A stretch of 64,000 nt of DNA from Rhodamnia argentea. Its lineage: Eukaryota > Streptophyta > Magnoliopsida > Myrtales > Myrtaceae. The notes below the pieces were generated by a model. It searched no databases. It had not been told where the DNA came from and saw only the letters and a program-made list of their open reading frames with translations. The DNA lies in contig NC_063153.1 of NCBI RefSeq assembly GCF_020921035.1, positions 12,524,001 to 12,588,000 on the forward strand, given 5' to 3'. The translations under genes and the position numbers were made by a program. Shown one piece after another: positions 1 to 12,000 of the stretch. Each line of letters starts with the position of its first letter. Positions within the stretch are counted from its first letter, which is position 1.

Positions 1-1040
1 TCTTCTTTTCGATTTAGCTGCATGGTCACTTGGTCAGACATGGGCATCTTTGTGTTTGAGGTTGTTCTTGATAAAGATCATTCGATTCTTCCTTTCGGTT
101 TTGGGACGGGTGGGTCAATTCTTTGGAAAAGGGATACAATCTTGATTGTGTGATAAGGTTTTCATCTTCCTTTTTCTCTTCCCTTTTCCAACCTTTTGCT
201 TTCCATAACCTCTCCATGTTGGCTCCTAGAATTCGGCCTCCACTTGTCGAATCGAGGATAAACCGGCCGTTATCCCTTAAAAAGGCACCGATTTTATCTT
301 AAGTTTCGATTCGGGCTCAAATCTCTTTAATCTCATAAAAGAAAAGAAAGAAGAATATGTACTCTTTCTTTGGTTCAAACACATTTTCATCTCGTAGAGA
401 AAACACCAACTTTAGTTTGAATCATATCGCAATTCTGATCCGAACATTTTTTGTCTGGTTAAGAAAAGGCAGCAATTACAGTCGTTCCAAAATTTGTGCC
501 CCTCTCAAAGGTTACATCTGATGATGGCATCGAAGACAAGTCATTCTGTTCTCAGTTCTAGACATGCTTGGGTTCCACGAACAGCTCTTTCATGCCTTGT
601 TTGGCCAAAAATTCAAATCCGAATGCTTGATCTTCCTCCTCCAACTAGTTCGAAACTATTCATATTCTAGTGGTGACGATAGCTGTCTCGTCGAGTACAC
701 ATGAAATGACACTTTTAAATTTCAAATAGCATCATTGGATGAAAACTTAATGGGGTTGGATATTTATATAGGTTGAAAGTTGATGCTTTATTATGAGATA
801 AAAAAAAGTTGGGCTTGAAATTATTCATATTCAGGCGACGTATCCGACGACATAAAATGACACTCAAATCCTTAATGGTATTATTGGGCGAAGACTGACA
901 GGGCCGAGATTTGGGTATAGATCGAAAGTCAATTCTTTCTTATGAGACAAAAAGAAGTTCTGATCAAAATCGAGACCCAAGCCAAAGTTGGTATTTCTGA
1001 AAAAAAATAAAAATTGGGGTTGGAATAAGTCGATATAAAA
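1..1040. other. Intergenic spacer, no gene seen
   Basis: AT-rich DNA with frequent stops in all frames. Two similar phrases about tens of bases long recur near 640-780 and 820-960 (both pair a 'gacgatagctg/gacgtatccg' stretch with 'tgaaatgacac/taaaatgacac'), so an old local duplication is possible. I see no coding signal. Confidence 0.5.
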
Positions 1041-1506
1041 TAAGGGTGAGCAAATCGGACCACCCGCACCGGTGCTCCTGTTCCCGATTCTAGAGGGAGC
1101 GGTCCGGTTCTCGGTTCTAGAGTCCTAGGACCGGACCGCCCGAACTGCACCGATCAAATTTTTTTTAAAAAAAAAAGTTACCCTCTTTTTACTTGTTAAG
1201 AGTGTCTAAGAAATTTTATCAAATTGAGAAGCTATTGACACTCTCTATTTTTTATTCTCCTATTTAGAAGTATTTTTAGTTACATTCTGTTTTACTTTTC
1301 GAAAGTAACCAAGCTCATGTACTCCATATTAGGAATGGTGCATATTTTTTTTTTTTTTTGCTTGTATCCGATCCAATGGAACCGCCCGGGAATCGGACCG
1401 GACCGGTGGTCCGGTTCTCGGTTCGGAAAAATTGAGAACCGAGACCACCAATCCAGGTTTTCGGTTCTTAAGGGGAACCGGATCGACCGGGAAATGATCA
1501 CCCCTA
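1041..1506. mobile_element. Non-autonomous hAT-type MITE with 8-bp target duplication
   Basis: The left end reads TAAGGGTGAGCA and the reverse complement of the right end reads TAGGGGTGATCA, an imperfect terminal inverted repeat. The eight bases just outside both ends are identical, ATATAAAA at 1033-1040 and 1507-1514. An 8-bp duplication is the hAT superfamily signature. The interior holds two GC-rich blocks full of CCGG/GGTCCGG motifs around an AT-rich centre, and no transposase frame. The short open frames inside are shadows of the inverted repeats. Confidence 0.8.
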
Positions 1507-2815
1507 ATATAAAAACATTCTCTTTGAAACTCCTCATTTATGCAATAAACGTCTCAAGTTTCATACATACTAAGAAACATAACATGTCACGCAACGAGAC
1601 CCTAACAGTGAAATAGACTACAAATATCACGAATCTCGTTTGCCAACTCATGAATTTCGCAGAGCTAATCCTTGTGAATGAGAAATATACCACGAGAGAT
1701 TGATGAATGCACCACTTTGGCTTTCTCCTAGTGCCCAGATTTTTACAATTTACTAAGGATATAACTTGTGCCAATTGACATCTTCCCTCTTATGATTTTC
1801 TTTAGTGCTGGTTCATTTGCTGATATCAGGGGCCTCACAGCGTGTCCCTATCGTTTGGTCGTGCACACGACTGCAGTGATCACCTTCAATACAGCTTATG
1901 CTCAGCCATATCTTTTCTTGCACCCACTCAAGATGGCTTTTAATGGCTCGACAGCCACTTTTTCGTTTTAGGTAAAGAGATGATAAAGATCGAAAAAGAG
2001 GACCAGAGACCGGTCTTCTTTATCGGGCTGGCGCAGAATCACCACAGGGTCTCATCTCTCTTCTCTCTCTCTCTTCTTCCCTGCATCATCCTCCATCACC
2101 ATGACAGAAAGCAATCAAGATGATGGGCAAGTTGGTGGATTTCTGACTCAGATTGAAGGAGGAAGACACATTCGATGGGCCCATTTCACGCGTATGGCAA
2201 GATCAAAAAGGGCAAGCTGAGCTATTTTGGTGCTGTTCCCTCGTCCTTTTTCACCTAACAATTTCTCACTATTAAACATTGGATTGCTGATAATAAAGGG
2301 ACCCTTCAGCGTAATTGAACTTCGAGATCTTCATAATAGATCTTGTTAATTGCTTGATGGAGTTTTGTTGAACCTTTTCTGAGGTTTTATGTATTTGTTT
2401 GATTCTTTGCTCACATGGGACCAACATGGTGTCGCATATGTCATGATTGTCTTTGTTAGCTTTCCATTTAGGTCATGATAGCTTCCACCTCTTTTAATAC
2501 ATGAGCATTATCATCCTTCATTTCTCCCTTTCCCTTCTTTCAGACAGATAGCACAGTGCAGACACATCTACAAGAAAAGAAATCATTCACTTTATCGAGA
2601 AATTTAAAAAAAAAATAATCTTGCAACCCTATGCAGTTATACTCTTCATTCTTCAGAAAGCTTTCTTGAATTAAGATATCCCAGTCGACCCAGTTAGACC
2701 TAGTGGCTTTACACGAATGCAAAAGGTCGTGTCAAGAGCCCAGTGGACATTACATCTAAAGAAGAAAATTAAAAGCAAACCCACAAACCCCCAACAGTCC
2801 CCCCAACCTTTCCCT
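1507..2815. other. Spacer upstream of the RING gene; one doubtful 39-codon ORF
   Basis: Mostly AT-rich. A CT-rich leader-like tract at about 2055-2090 is followed by an ATG frame at 2101-2220 (+, 39 codons, starting MTESNQDDGQ). It has no recognisable domain and could be a short exon of an unannotated transcript or chance. Nothing else here can be supported. Confidence 0.3.
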
Positions 2816-2822
2816 TTATAAG
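2816..2822 (+). promoter_or_regulatory. Probable TATA box of the RING-H2 gene
   Basis: TTATAAG lies 140 bases before the RING start codon and is followed by a long pyrimidine-rich leader (about 2845-2890), as is common for plant 5' untranslated regions. Expected transcription start is about 2845-2850. Confidence 0.55.
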
Positions 2823-2955
2823 GAGGCCAATGCCTCATGTAGAACTTCCCCCCTTCTTCTTCCTCCTCTTGCTCTCTCTCGTTTTCTTGAAGTTCTTCTT
2901 GTTGGCTTAGTTCTCGAGGCTTTGTGATCTCCTGAAGGGAAATTTTGTTGCCAAA

Positions 2956-3501
2956 ATGGGTTTGTTGTTGGGGGATTCTAGCTGTTGTTTGATAGTTACC
3001 CATGTCCTGTACAAAGCAGCACTTGTATTTGCAGTGATGAGATGGGTCTTGTCTTGGGCTCTCAGGCTCAGAGACAGAATCACCACGCCCTCATCTTCTT
3101 CTTCCTCCTCCTCCTCCTCTGTGGAAACAGAGCATGCTCCATCTGTTTCTTCCCAGATGATAAGAGACAACCTGGTGCTCACCACCTATGGGGATGCCAT
3201 GGAGAGGCTGCCGCAGATCTGTGACACGTGTGCAGTATGCCTGAGCCAGCTGAGGGAGGATGACGAAGTGAGGGAGCTGAGGAATTGTTGCCATGTTTTC
3301 CACAGAGAATGCATTGACAGATGGGTGGATCATGATGGCCATCAAGATCATGATCATGATCATGATGATAATCACAAGTCTTGCCCACTCTGTAGAGCCC
3401 CCTTGTTGACCCCCTCCCAGAACTTGGACTGGAGTTTGAACGAACCCAGTTGGGCTGTGGAGAGACTACTCTATCTTTTTGGGGATGATCTGCTTCTATA
3501 G
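2956..3501 (+). CDS. RING-H2 finger E3 ubiquitin ligase, membrane-anchored, BRH1/XERICO-like
   Basis: Single-exon gene of 181 residues. A hydrophobic segment at about residues 13-37 looks like one membrane anchor, followed by a long serine run (46-55). The RING-H2 ligands are visible in order: C92 and C95 (CAVC), C112, H113, H116, C119, then C143 and C146 (CPLC), with a Trp four residues after C119. This is the C3H2C3 pattern that recruits an E2 enzyme, so an E3 ubiquitin ligase role follows from the family. Size, N-terminal anchor and the WAVERLLYLFGDD tail fit the small plant group that includes BRH1 and XERICO; substrate unknown. Odd point: a His/Asp-rich insertion (126-140) lengthens the C6-C7 loop. 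The start is the first ATG after a TATA box and pyrimidine-rich leader. Confidence 0.9.
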   Translation: MGLLLGDSSCCLIVTHVLYKAALVFAVMRWVLSWALRLRDRITTPSSSSSSSSSSVETEHAPSVSSQMIRDNLVLTTYGDAMERLPQICDTCAVCLSQLREDDEVRELRNCCHVFHRECIDRWVDHDGHQDHDHDHDDNHKSCPLCRAPLLTPSQNLDWSLNEPSWAVERLLYLFGDDLLL

Positions 3502-4399
3502 TTATGTTGGTTTTTGTATTTTTCCTCTTCATTTTTGTTTTTCTTTCAAGGCTTAGAGTAGATGTGATACTGTGCTCTGTGTAAGTTTGGTAGCTATAGT
3601 CAAATTTGATCTTTATTTTCCAATCAGCAATCACTCACTACTGAGGTTCAATGTTTTGGTTCTTGTCATTGTGGTTGAACCGGCTTGGCCTTTCTGGTGT
3701 ACATAAGCCAGAGTCACTTCTTTTCCCTTTTAGCAAAGTTTTGTGATTCTTTTGCAATTTGCAGTGTGTGGCTGTTGTTTTTTCTGTTCCTATGCTGGTC
3801 CAAAGGTGGGTGATTAAAAAATTACTAGTGGTTTAGAGAGCTAAGCAAGGAATCTTAATAGCTTCCCAAAGGATGAACTAGCAAATTGGACTTGATTGAT
3901 GGTGCAGCCCTTCTTTTCGAACAAGGCTTAGTCAATCTATCTGTATAGAAATTCATAGAAAATCTAGCCATAGCTTCTGCTGAAAGATAGATTTGAGCAG
4001 CCCATTAGCTGGTCTTTTGACCAAGAAGCGCAGTGCAAAAATCACCACTTGAGTAAGTGGATTAGGCGAGATCAGTAACCTGATCGTCCCCAAATTAGAT
4101 GACACTTGATAATAGAGTACTTAAAATCCAGAAACAAAGATTACTTTTTCCGTATTTAGCAGATGGAAGAAAGCCTTTAGATGATATTCAAAATGAACTG
4201 CAATTCCCTTTGTTGACACCTGATTAAAGAGAGGAAATTGGTGTGTGAAGCATATGTGGGTCATGCCTTGGCCAATCTATGTGCAAGTTTGACTGAGAAC
4301 CCACAAAGGCTACGAAATAAAGAAACTATATGCCTTGAGGCAGAACTTGAAAATCTAGATTGTGGATCTTTCGTCGTCTTTCCTTCTACATTGAACTTA
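3502..4399. other. RING 3' flank and spacer
   Basis: The first 150-250 bases are T-rich and are probably the RING 3' untranslated region. The rest is unremarkable AT-rich sequence. Open frames here are short and carry no domain. Confidence 0.45.
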
Positions 4400-5147
4400 G
4401 GGCCTGTTCGATTTGGCTTTAGGGAATGCCTTTGGAAAAATGCAAAAGCCTTTGGGCTATAGGGATTTTTCAAAATGCAAGTAATGTTTGATGAAGCATA
4501 TTTTAGAAACACATTGGGAAGCAACTTTGACCTAAATAGATGGTAAAAACTACACTTTCTTAAGGACTTTTGTAAATATATTTTTCATGATAAATAATCC
4601 CAAACTATTTCTTGGCGTAACTCGATCGCCAGAAGCCAAATCGACCGCCGGCCAATCGCCGGTAGCTAAGATCACCGGTAGCCGAGGCCGCCGACAAATC
4701 AAGGTTTACTAGGACGTTCCCTGAATGCCCCATGAGGTTGCCGGACCTAGGCGACCATCTCTTGGGATTTGGCGACCTCGGGCGACACCTAGCTTGCGTG
4801 ACCCAATCCTCGCGTGAGGTCACTTGATCTCGTGTCGCCTCTCTTAAGGTCAAGCGATGGTGGCTGCTAGTCGTCGATAGCTGAGGCCTTCGCCGGCAAA
4901 CTAGGGTTTTTGAGGACATTCTCGGAATTATGAAAATTGAGCAAGGTCAAAGTTGAAAAAAAAATTTAAGTCTATTTGTTTTTCCTACTTTCCAAAGTAC
5001 CTCTGGACCTATCTCGGGCCAAAGGCCTATGAAAATGCAATTGTATTTCATGAAAGTTCTCCAAAAATCGAACCAAACGTAATTTACATTTAGCCGATGG
5101 ACTTTAGATATCCAAAACCTATTTCAAATACTGAACCAAACAAGGCC
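4400..5147. mobile_element. Non-autonomous Harbinger-like element, about 750 bp
   Basis: The left end reads GGGCCTGTTCGATTTGG and the right end, reversed, reads TGGCCTTGTTTGGTTCAG, an end type typical of plant PIF/Harbinger (Tourist-like) elements and shared with the better preserved copy at 51875-53308. Subterminal sequences also match that copy in style: 'aatgcctttggaaaaatgcaaa' on the left, 'caaaggcctatgaaaatgcaat' on the right. The interior (about 4620-4920) is GC-rich with repeated CGCCGG motifs and no plausible protein. TTA precedes the left end, but the right flank matches only after four extra bases, so the target duplication is unclear. Confidence 0.6.
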
Positions 5148-6111
5148 ACTGTTAGGACTAATAAAACAACATGGGGGTGAATAAGTTGATTTAAAATTTT
5201 GACAAATTTTGGCGGAATATTTCGAGATGAACATTGATAGATTCAAAAACAGATTAGTAATATCAAATGCATATGCTTCTTTTTAGTTAGGTATTGAAAA
5301 GACTAAAGAGAACAGAGAAAGTGCAGACGGATTTTATAGCGGTTAGGCTTATATAAAGTCAATGTCCTCTCCTTTAGACTAACAGACATAACAAGGCTTG
5401 ATACCGCTAGTAATCTCATGAGACCTTACAATGTAGCAAGTGCTACTTCGGGTCAACTCTCTTCTGACTCTTCCGAGTTTGTTTGCGGCCATGACTCTAT
5501 TCAGACGTTCACTTATCCATGGTCCTTCTAAGGTCTCATGAACACCTCGTTCTGCCACACCTGTTCTCCTTCTTTAAGGTCCATCAAGCTTATAGTCATC
5601 TCGTCGTTACAACTCACCAAGTTAACATCCACTATGTATGTATTTGAAAATGAGAAGATTATTTTGTCTATCTTCAAAATATTCTGGGGAGGTTGTCCCA
5701 ATACTTACAGCTCAAGCAAACCTTTGATGCCCTCTAGACCGTAGCAATGGCGGTCCTTAGTCCTCACAAAATGTTTACAAGGGCGCTTACCTTCTCCATG
5801 AACGGCTAAAGAATGTTCAACGACCCCCCTTTGCCAAAAAGCTTAGCAAGCTAAAGATTTCAAGAAAGAGACTTTCCAATCGGAAAAAGTTTTCCGAGGC
5901 ATTCTTGGACAAAACAATCTTCCACGCCTTCACTCCATTCCTTTCTTGCTCTCAATATTTGTTTGATCTGTGTTACGATGACTAAGTGCTGATTCAAATG
6001 GTATCCAGTTCCTTGTTGATTCTCCTTTGTAATTCCTTGCCTGTCCCCTGAAAAAACTTGAAGAGGATGATCTCTCCGATATTCTCCTCTTTACTCAAGC
6101 TTCGAGACAGC
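5148..6111. other. Spacer, possible retrotransposon LTR remnant
   Basis: Starts TGTTAGGACTAATAAAAC and soon reads 'gggggtgaata', a pattern often seen at the start of plant Ty1/copia LTRs. I cannot find a matching second end or target duplication. TATATAAAG occurs at about 5350. No coding signal. Confidence 0.25.
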
Positions 6112-6118
6112 TTATAAG
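6112..6118 (+). promoter_or_regulatory. TATA box of the glucanase gene; helps decide its start codon
   Basis: TTATAAG sits 25 bases before the first in-frame ATG (6137) and 55 before the second (6167). With a normal TATA-to-start distance of about 30 bases, transcription would begin near 6140-6145, after the first ATG, so translation from 6167 is favoured. Confidence 0.55.
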
Positions 6119-6166
6119 CCGCAGACTCGCGAAAAAATGATCATTCAATCTAGAATTCGAGAAAAC

Positions 6167-7754
6167 ATGGGCAGCTCTCGCTGTTTCTCATGGCTCCTGA
6201 TCCTGTCTGTAATCCTTCAAGGCGTGACCTTGGAAGTTCGAGGCCTCGCGTGCAACTGGGGGTCGCGCGCTTCGCATCCGCTTCCTGCACGCATAGCGGT
6301 TCAGCTACTGAAGGACAACGGGTTCGACAAAGTGAAGCTCTTTGAGGCTGATCCAGAGCCCCTCAAAGCGCTTGGGCATTCTGGGATCCAAGTGATGGTT
6401 GGGATACCGAACGAGCTCCTCCTACCGCTCGCGAGCAGCATCCAAGCCGCTGTCAACTGGGTGTCGCAGAACGTGTCCAGTTTCATTTCCAGTTATGGGG
6501 TGGACATAAGGTACGAATCTCTCTGTATTGAACTAAAACATAAAAGGCAATGTTCCTAGTTAGTGTCCATTTAGAGGTGGCTAAAACCAGAAATGAATTT
6601 GACAGTTATCAGTTGTTGTTCCTAGGTACGTGGCCGTTGGTAATGAGCCATTCCTGAAGGCCTATAAAGACATGTTTGTCAAGACTACATTTCCAGCTCT
6701 TCAAAATATCCAAGCAGCTCTTATCAAAGCTGGCCTTGGCCAACGAGTCAAGGCGACGGTCCCGCTAAATGGCGACGTTTACCAGACGGACAGCGGCCTC
6801 CCCTCGGGCGGTGATTTCCGGGCCGACATCCACAACCTCATGATCTCCATCATTAAGTTCCTAAGCAACAACGGCGCCCCTCTCACCGTCAACATTTACC
6901 CGTTCCTCAGCCTTGACGCAGACCCCAACTTCCCTGTCGAGTTTGCATTCTTTGATGGTGCAGCTTCACCCGTGGTAGATGGCTCGATCACATACACGAA
7001 TGTCCTCGAGGCCAATTTCGATACCCTCATTTCCGCCCTTGAGAAGAATGGTTTCGGGTCGATGCCCGTGATCATTGGAGAGGTCGGGTGGCCCTCGGAT
7101 GGCACCCCGAATGCAAACATCCAAAATGCTCGCCGGTTCAACCAGGGCCTCCTGAACCGCATATTCAGCAGCAAGGGCACCCCAAAACGCCCATCCCCAC
7201 CCGATATTTACCTCTTCGCGCTCATAGACGAGGACACCAAGAGCGTCGACCCAGGGAATTTCGAGCGGCACTGGGGGATATTCTACTACGATGGGACCAT
7301 CAAGTACCCACTGAACATGACCAACGGAAAGAGTTTAGTCCCTGCGAAAGGCGTCAAGTACTTGTCCAGGCACTGGTGCGTGATGTCGCCCCAGGCGAGC
7401 CTTTCAGATCCAAACTTGCCAGGAGCGACAACTTATGCTTGTACTTATGCCGACTGCACTAGCCTTGGCTACGGATCGAGTTGCGGCAATCTCGATGCTA
7501 GGAGCAATGCTTCATATGCATTCAACATGTACTACCAGACCAAGGATCAGAGGGAAGGCGCATGCTCGTTCAACAACTTGACGGTCCTCACTGCGATTGA
7601 TCCCTCACGAGACGGTTGCAGGTTCGAGATTATGATTAGTAACAGTACGCACGGGAAGACCCCAACAGCGGGCACCTCGAGCAGAGGAAAGCATGTGCCG
7701 TCACTTTTGGTTCTTCTGCATGTTCTAACACTAATCTTTTATGGAATGTATTGA
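6167..7754 (+). CDS. Glucan endo-1,3-beta-glucosidase (GH17 + X8/CBM43, GPI-anchored)
   Basis: Two exons, 6167-6510 and 6626-7754 (GT-AG intron), give 490 residues. A signal peptide covers about 1-26, ending before LACNWGS. The GH17 barrel follows, with the acid/base Glu at about 122 (VAVGNE) and the nucleophile Glu at about 267 (IIGEVGWPS). An X8/CBM43 beta-glucan binding domain spans about 365-446, starting at HWCVMS with its conserved cysteines. A Ser/Thr/Gly linker and a hydrophobic C-terminus (about 472-490) predict a GPI anchor. Members of this family cut callose at the cell surface, at the wall or plasmodesmata. An in-frame ATG at 6137 would add ten polar residues before the signal peptide; I prefer 6167 because of the TATA position. 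All key residues are present, so the gene looks functional. Confidence 0.92.
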
Positions 7755-9031
7755 AATTCGCCATTTGCCATTTGGGTCAGCCGAGGAAACTCAACGTCCT
7801 TGTCGTCTAACAGACGTGATCAGGTCTCATAAACATCAGTGGTGGATCCTAACACGAACGGCGTGGAAAGAGAGATGCTAGAATCAGACTGCATTGATTT
7901 TCACCATCTGATTGCACAAAAGCTCAGCCAACTAGTAGAGAATCGAGAAAAAAAGCATTTTTTTTTCAGAAATAAAGAAATTATTTCTTGATGATGATGA
8001 TCTGTAATTAAGGTGGTGACTGGTGATGTGATCTAACAATGCAAGATTCACAAGTACTTATAAAATACAAGGGGAAGTTTCAAAAGTAAACCAGACTTTC
8101 CCTTGTCAATGTTGGCTACATCAGGCTCAAATTATTATGAATGAGCTCTTGGGGCATATCTGAGAGGAAGTACATCCATAACAATGAAAATATAGTTGAG
8201 TTTCCAGATAGTTTCAGCAAAACCATTAGAAACGCTAGGAGCAATGAATCCCTGATGCTATCTTTGTACAAAGGATAGTTTCGAGCATTTATCTGGAAAA
8301 TTTCAGCTAAGGCGTTGCGTTTGCATATTCGAATTCAGGACATCGTTATGTGCTCATGAAAGTTTCAAGCATCTGATCTATAAATTTTTTTAGCCCAGAA
8401 ATAGGTTACCAATTATAAACGTTCACTAATATTAGGCTTCTGATTTGGAGTTGCCGACAAAAAGAAAGCTAGCATTATGTTTGACCCGTCAGAAGTGGCA
8501 AATTTGACGTTTGAGATGCTTAAATTTTCAGTTGACAATAAAAAGTCGGGCGATCAAACCAGATGTGATACTCCCATTATCGCAATATCATCCCAGTGTC
8601 TGAGAGGATAATACCTAATTGGCCCGTAAGTTAATGGTTTATGCTTTTGAGTTAAGATGGATCTAACTAGGTTGTCAATCCGCTTCCCATTCCGAATGTA
8701 TTAAGACTTCTGGCGTGCTTCCCCCCCGACAGAACCTTGATGTCAGATCAGACCATGGGAACATGATCAAAGCTTGTTGACTTTCAAAGCTATTAAAAAC
8801 TGAAAATATACAGTTCGATGCGAAAAGCAAGTGAATCTACATTAATGCAATGCCTGGGATCTTTCAGTTAATAAATGCCCTAGTTTCAATAGTTGCAGAA
8901 GATGGTGATTCAGATAATTTATCTACAAGGAACGCTAAATGAGATTCTATGTTGTTCAGTTTTCCATCTTCTTTTTGGTTCCTTTCAATCGGCATGCACG
9001 ATAGAATCAGGCACATTCCCGAAAGTCCAAT
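7755..9031. other. Convergent 3' flanks of the glucanase and LKR/SDH genes
   Basis: The two genes converge here. AATAAA at about 7971-7976 is a candidate polyadenylation signal for the glucanase, some 215 bases past its stop. The right part should hold the LKR/SDH 3' untranslated region. No further gene seen. Confidence 0.45.
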
Positions 9032-12000
9032 TCACTCAATCTTCTCCATTACGCGGATACCTTGAGCTTGCAGGATATCCAGTGCTGCAACAGAAAAAGA
9101 AGAAGAAGAGAATGTCATCGGTTTATTCCAGTGTCAAGAGGGAGTCTGGAGGCCAATATGTCGAATTCTCTTAACGTCATAGCAACATCAAAGTAGTCGG
9201 TCAGAGGTTTTGAGTTGCCAATGAGCGAATCCTGCCTAGGAGTCTCAGACGGGAAGTTGGTGACAAGCAAAAATCACTTGATAGGCTGAGAAGAGGGGTA
9301 TAATCAACCTTTTGTTATATCCAAAATGCAGCAGAAGACAATAGTTGATAATGGAGGACACAACGAGAATTATGCGGCTAATTTTCGAATATACCTGGCA
9401 CATATACTTCAGGTTCGATAGGTCTCAACACGCCTCTCGTCTTGATCTTGTTCTCAAGTAAAAGCTGCAATAGTAGAGAAGAAAAATAGCTTAGTTGAAC
9501 CATATAGTTGGATTCATTTAACAGAGGAACAAGGTGCACGCGAAAGTACCAGAGCTCCAATGGCTACCGGGACACCAACCGTGAGAGCCATGGCGGTGGT
9601 GGTTTTGCCATTCTCGGTCCTCCCAAACTCCATTAGAGTGGCACCGTGGTTTTCTTTGTGCTGACTCTCTGGGTACTCAACCTCCACCTCATGATGCAGA
9701 AGCACCATATCCTAATCAAAAATCAAACTTCTTGTCATATGGAGTTTCATTATACACTAACCACGGCGATACAGTGATACATACGTGTCAGCCCAATCTC
9801 TGCTACTGTTATAGTACACGCCGGATCATACCTGTTCTGTGCTAGAGTAGGCCAATCTTTCTTCCATGAGAAGACAGGTTACGTCGAAGGCACTCTGGCA
9901 GGATGCAGGGACTTGCATCTGCTCGTGAAGACCCAAGAACCTAAAGCATGCAGCAACAAACGAAATGCTTTCTTAACGCGCAAGGAAAAAATGTTCAGCT
10001 CTAGAAATGTACGGATAAGGGATATAGAATAGTTAGCAGGCCCAACTGGTAATTATGTGAGTAAAAAGTACTTTGAAGTTTGAACAATCAAGAGGTACAT
10101 ACAGGACGGTTTTGGCCGTCCTTAGGGCTGTTCCTTCTTCACTGCAGTGTCCGAGTATGAGCAATTGCTGGGCAATCTCTTTCTCCCCAACTGAAGCCTT
10201 GTCTGAATCTTCCTTTTCGAGTTTGAGATGCTTGAGCAAGAAGGTCCGGAATGTGGGTCGCTCGCTGCTCTTGAGTATCATTTGGGCTTCAGTATCAAAC
10301 AAGCCTACTTTTGCAAGAGTCCCCATTATTTCTCCGAAACCTACAGAAAGAAATAACAACAAATTCCGAGAATATTAGTAACATTCACAAGTGGCCAATT
10401 TTTTACGTCTCTCTGTTAAGAACAGCAAGCATGTTCAATTCATGTTTCTTTCAGAACTTCAACTTTCATACTATGCTTCGGGAGCTAGCTTTTTGCAGGC
10501 TAAAAAAGAGAGGTAGTGAGATCATAAAAGATTTAAAAGTTCATCATGCCTTCATAGCGGAGGGTTCCACGGAAAATGGTCGAAGCTTCTTTACTTATTC
10601 TGTACAAGTCCCCATATACCAAAGAGTTGCGATTCGGAAGACACTCCAGTGCAAAGGCAGGGAGTTCGGGTATTCGGAATCTGGTAGCAGATTCATAAAG
10701 TTTGTCTCCTGCACATTGTTGACACCATGGATGTAAGGCAGAAAGCAAATTTAGAAGCACAATCAATTCGCTGTGATCAGAATGAACTTGATAATCAATG
10801 CAGCGCGGTACCACGTGATGAAAACCGGAAATTCCAAAAGTTCGTGGACAAGAGAATAAAATCAAAACTACATTTGAACGTTTTCACCCTACTGAAAGTG
10901 GACATCGTACCATCAACATGAATAGTTTCACCATGAGACTTGTATAAGGCAGGATTACGCCCAACTCGGATAGCTCCAGCAGGATTCCAACTATGAAAGT
11001 ATACAGAGAGCATTTTTTAATACACTCTTTTCATAAGATCAGAAACCAGATGCATCAGAAGTAATAAATTAAATTGGGCAAGGAAGATAATCCTGGAATG
11101 AAGAAGAAGTAGGAGCTTATATATTCTATCGACAATTCTGATCAATTCCATAGATTGCATCAGAAGAAATGGTTTAAAAAAGCAAAAAGCGGGAAATGTG
11201 TTCTTATGGTCTTTCATAGACCAGTTGATAGAAAACGATTTGTTCACGCTTTGAGACAGAGAATACCTGAACTTATATGCTAGTGGATTATTTGCAGCTG
11301 CAGGTGATGGGAGGCCTCCGCAGTAGGAAGTGAAAGATCTTATTCTCCCTTTCCGTTGGTGTGCTTGATCAATCATCTTCATTGCCATCATATGATCTGG
11401 TGCATTTAAAACAGATACAGCAGCTCCAGTAAGGTAACAAAATGACGAAAGAAAATGCTTGATATCAGATCGACATGTTAAAGAGTACATGAATGTACAT
11501 GAAAGGCGCATGAACATATCAAGTACCCAATTACCAAATGAAGGAGCGCAGTGTACAATTTGAAATATACGAAACTAGTGCCTCTTTGTAATATTAAGTT
11601 CTCTACGAGCACCACACATGGGGAAAACAGTTACCAATTCCAGGGTCCAACCCCATCTCTCCAAGAATTGTAATGCCAGCATCTTTTGCCTTCTCATCTA
11701 ACTTAGATGTCTGCTCATCGACGTAGCTAGCCGTTACAAGATGCTTTTTAAGCTGCACCAAATGTAGGGTACAGACGACAGCATGAGATGGTCAATTAAG
11801 TTCATGATCCTGTTAATTGCTGATATGTTATATAAATTCAAGCTCCTGTACAGTGTACCTCGATGCAAGCGTTTGCTACAGTAACATGGAAAAGAGAGGG
11901 AAGCAAACTTATGACAACATCCACCTGGACAAGGGAAAGAACAACGTGAGTTAGTCATACAAATTAATGTGAGTCCTCACACGACCAGAAGGAATGTATA

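Noticed and set aside
4605..4919. 104-codon minus-strand frame, Arg/Ser-rich
   Set aside because: GC-rich core of a MITE-like element with CGCCGG repeats; such cores often stay open by chance.
7088..7462. 124-codon frame within the glucanase exon
   Set aside because: Shadow frame of the GH17/X8 coding sequence.
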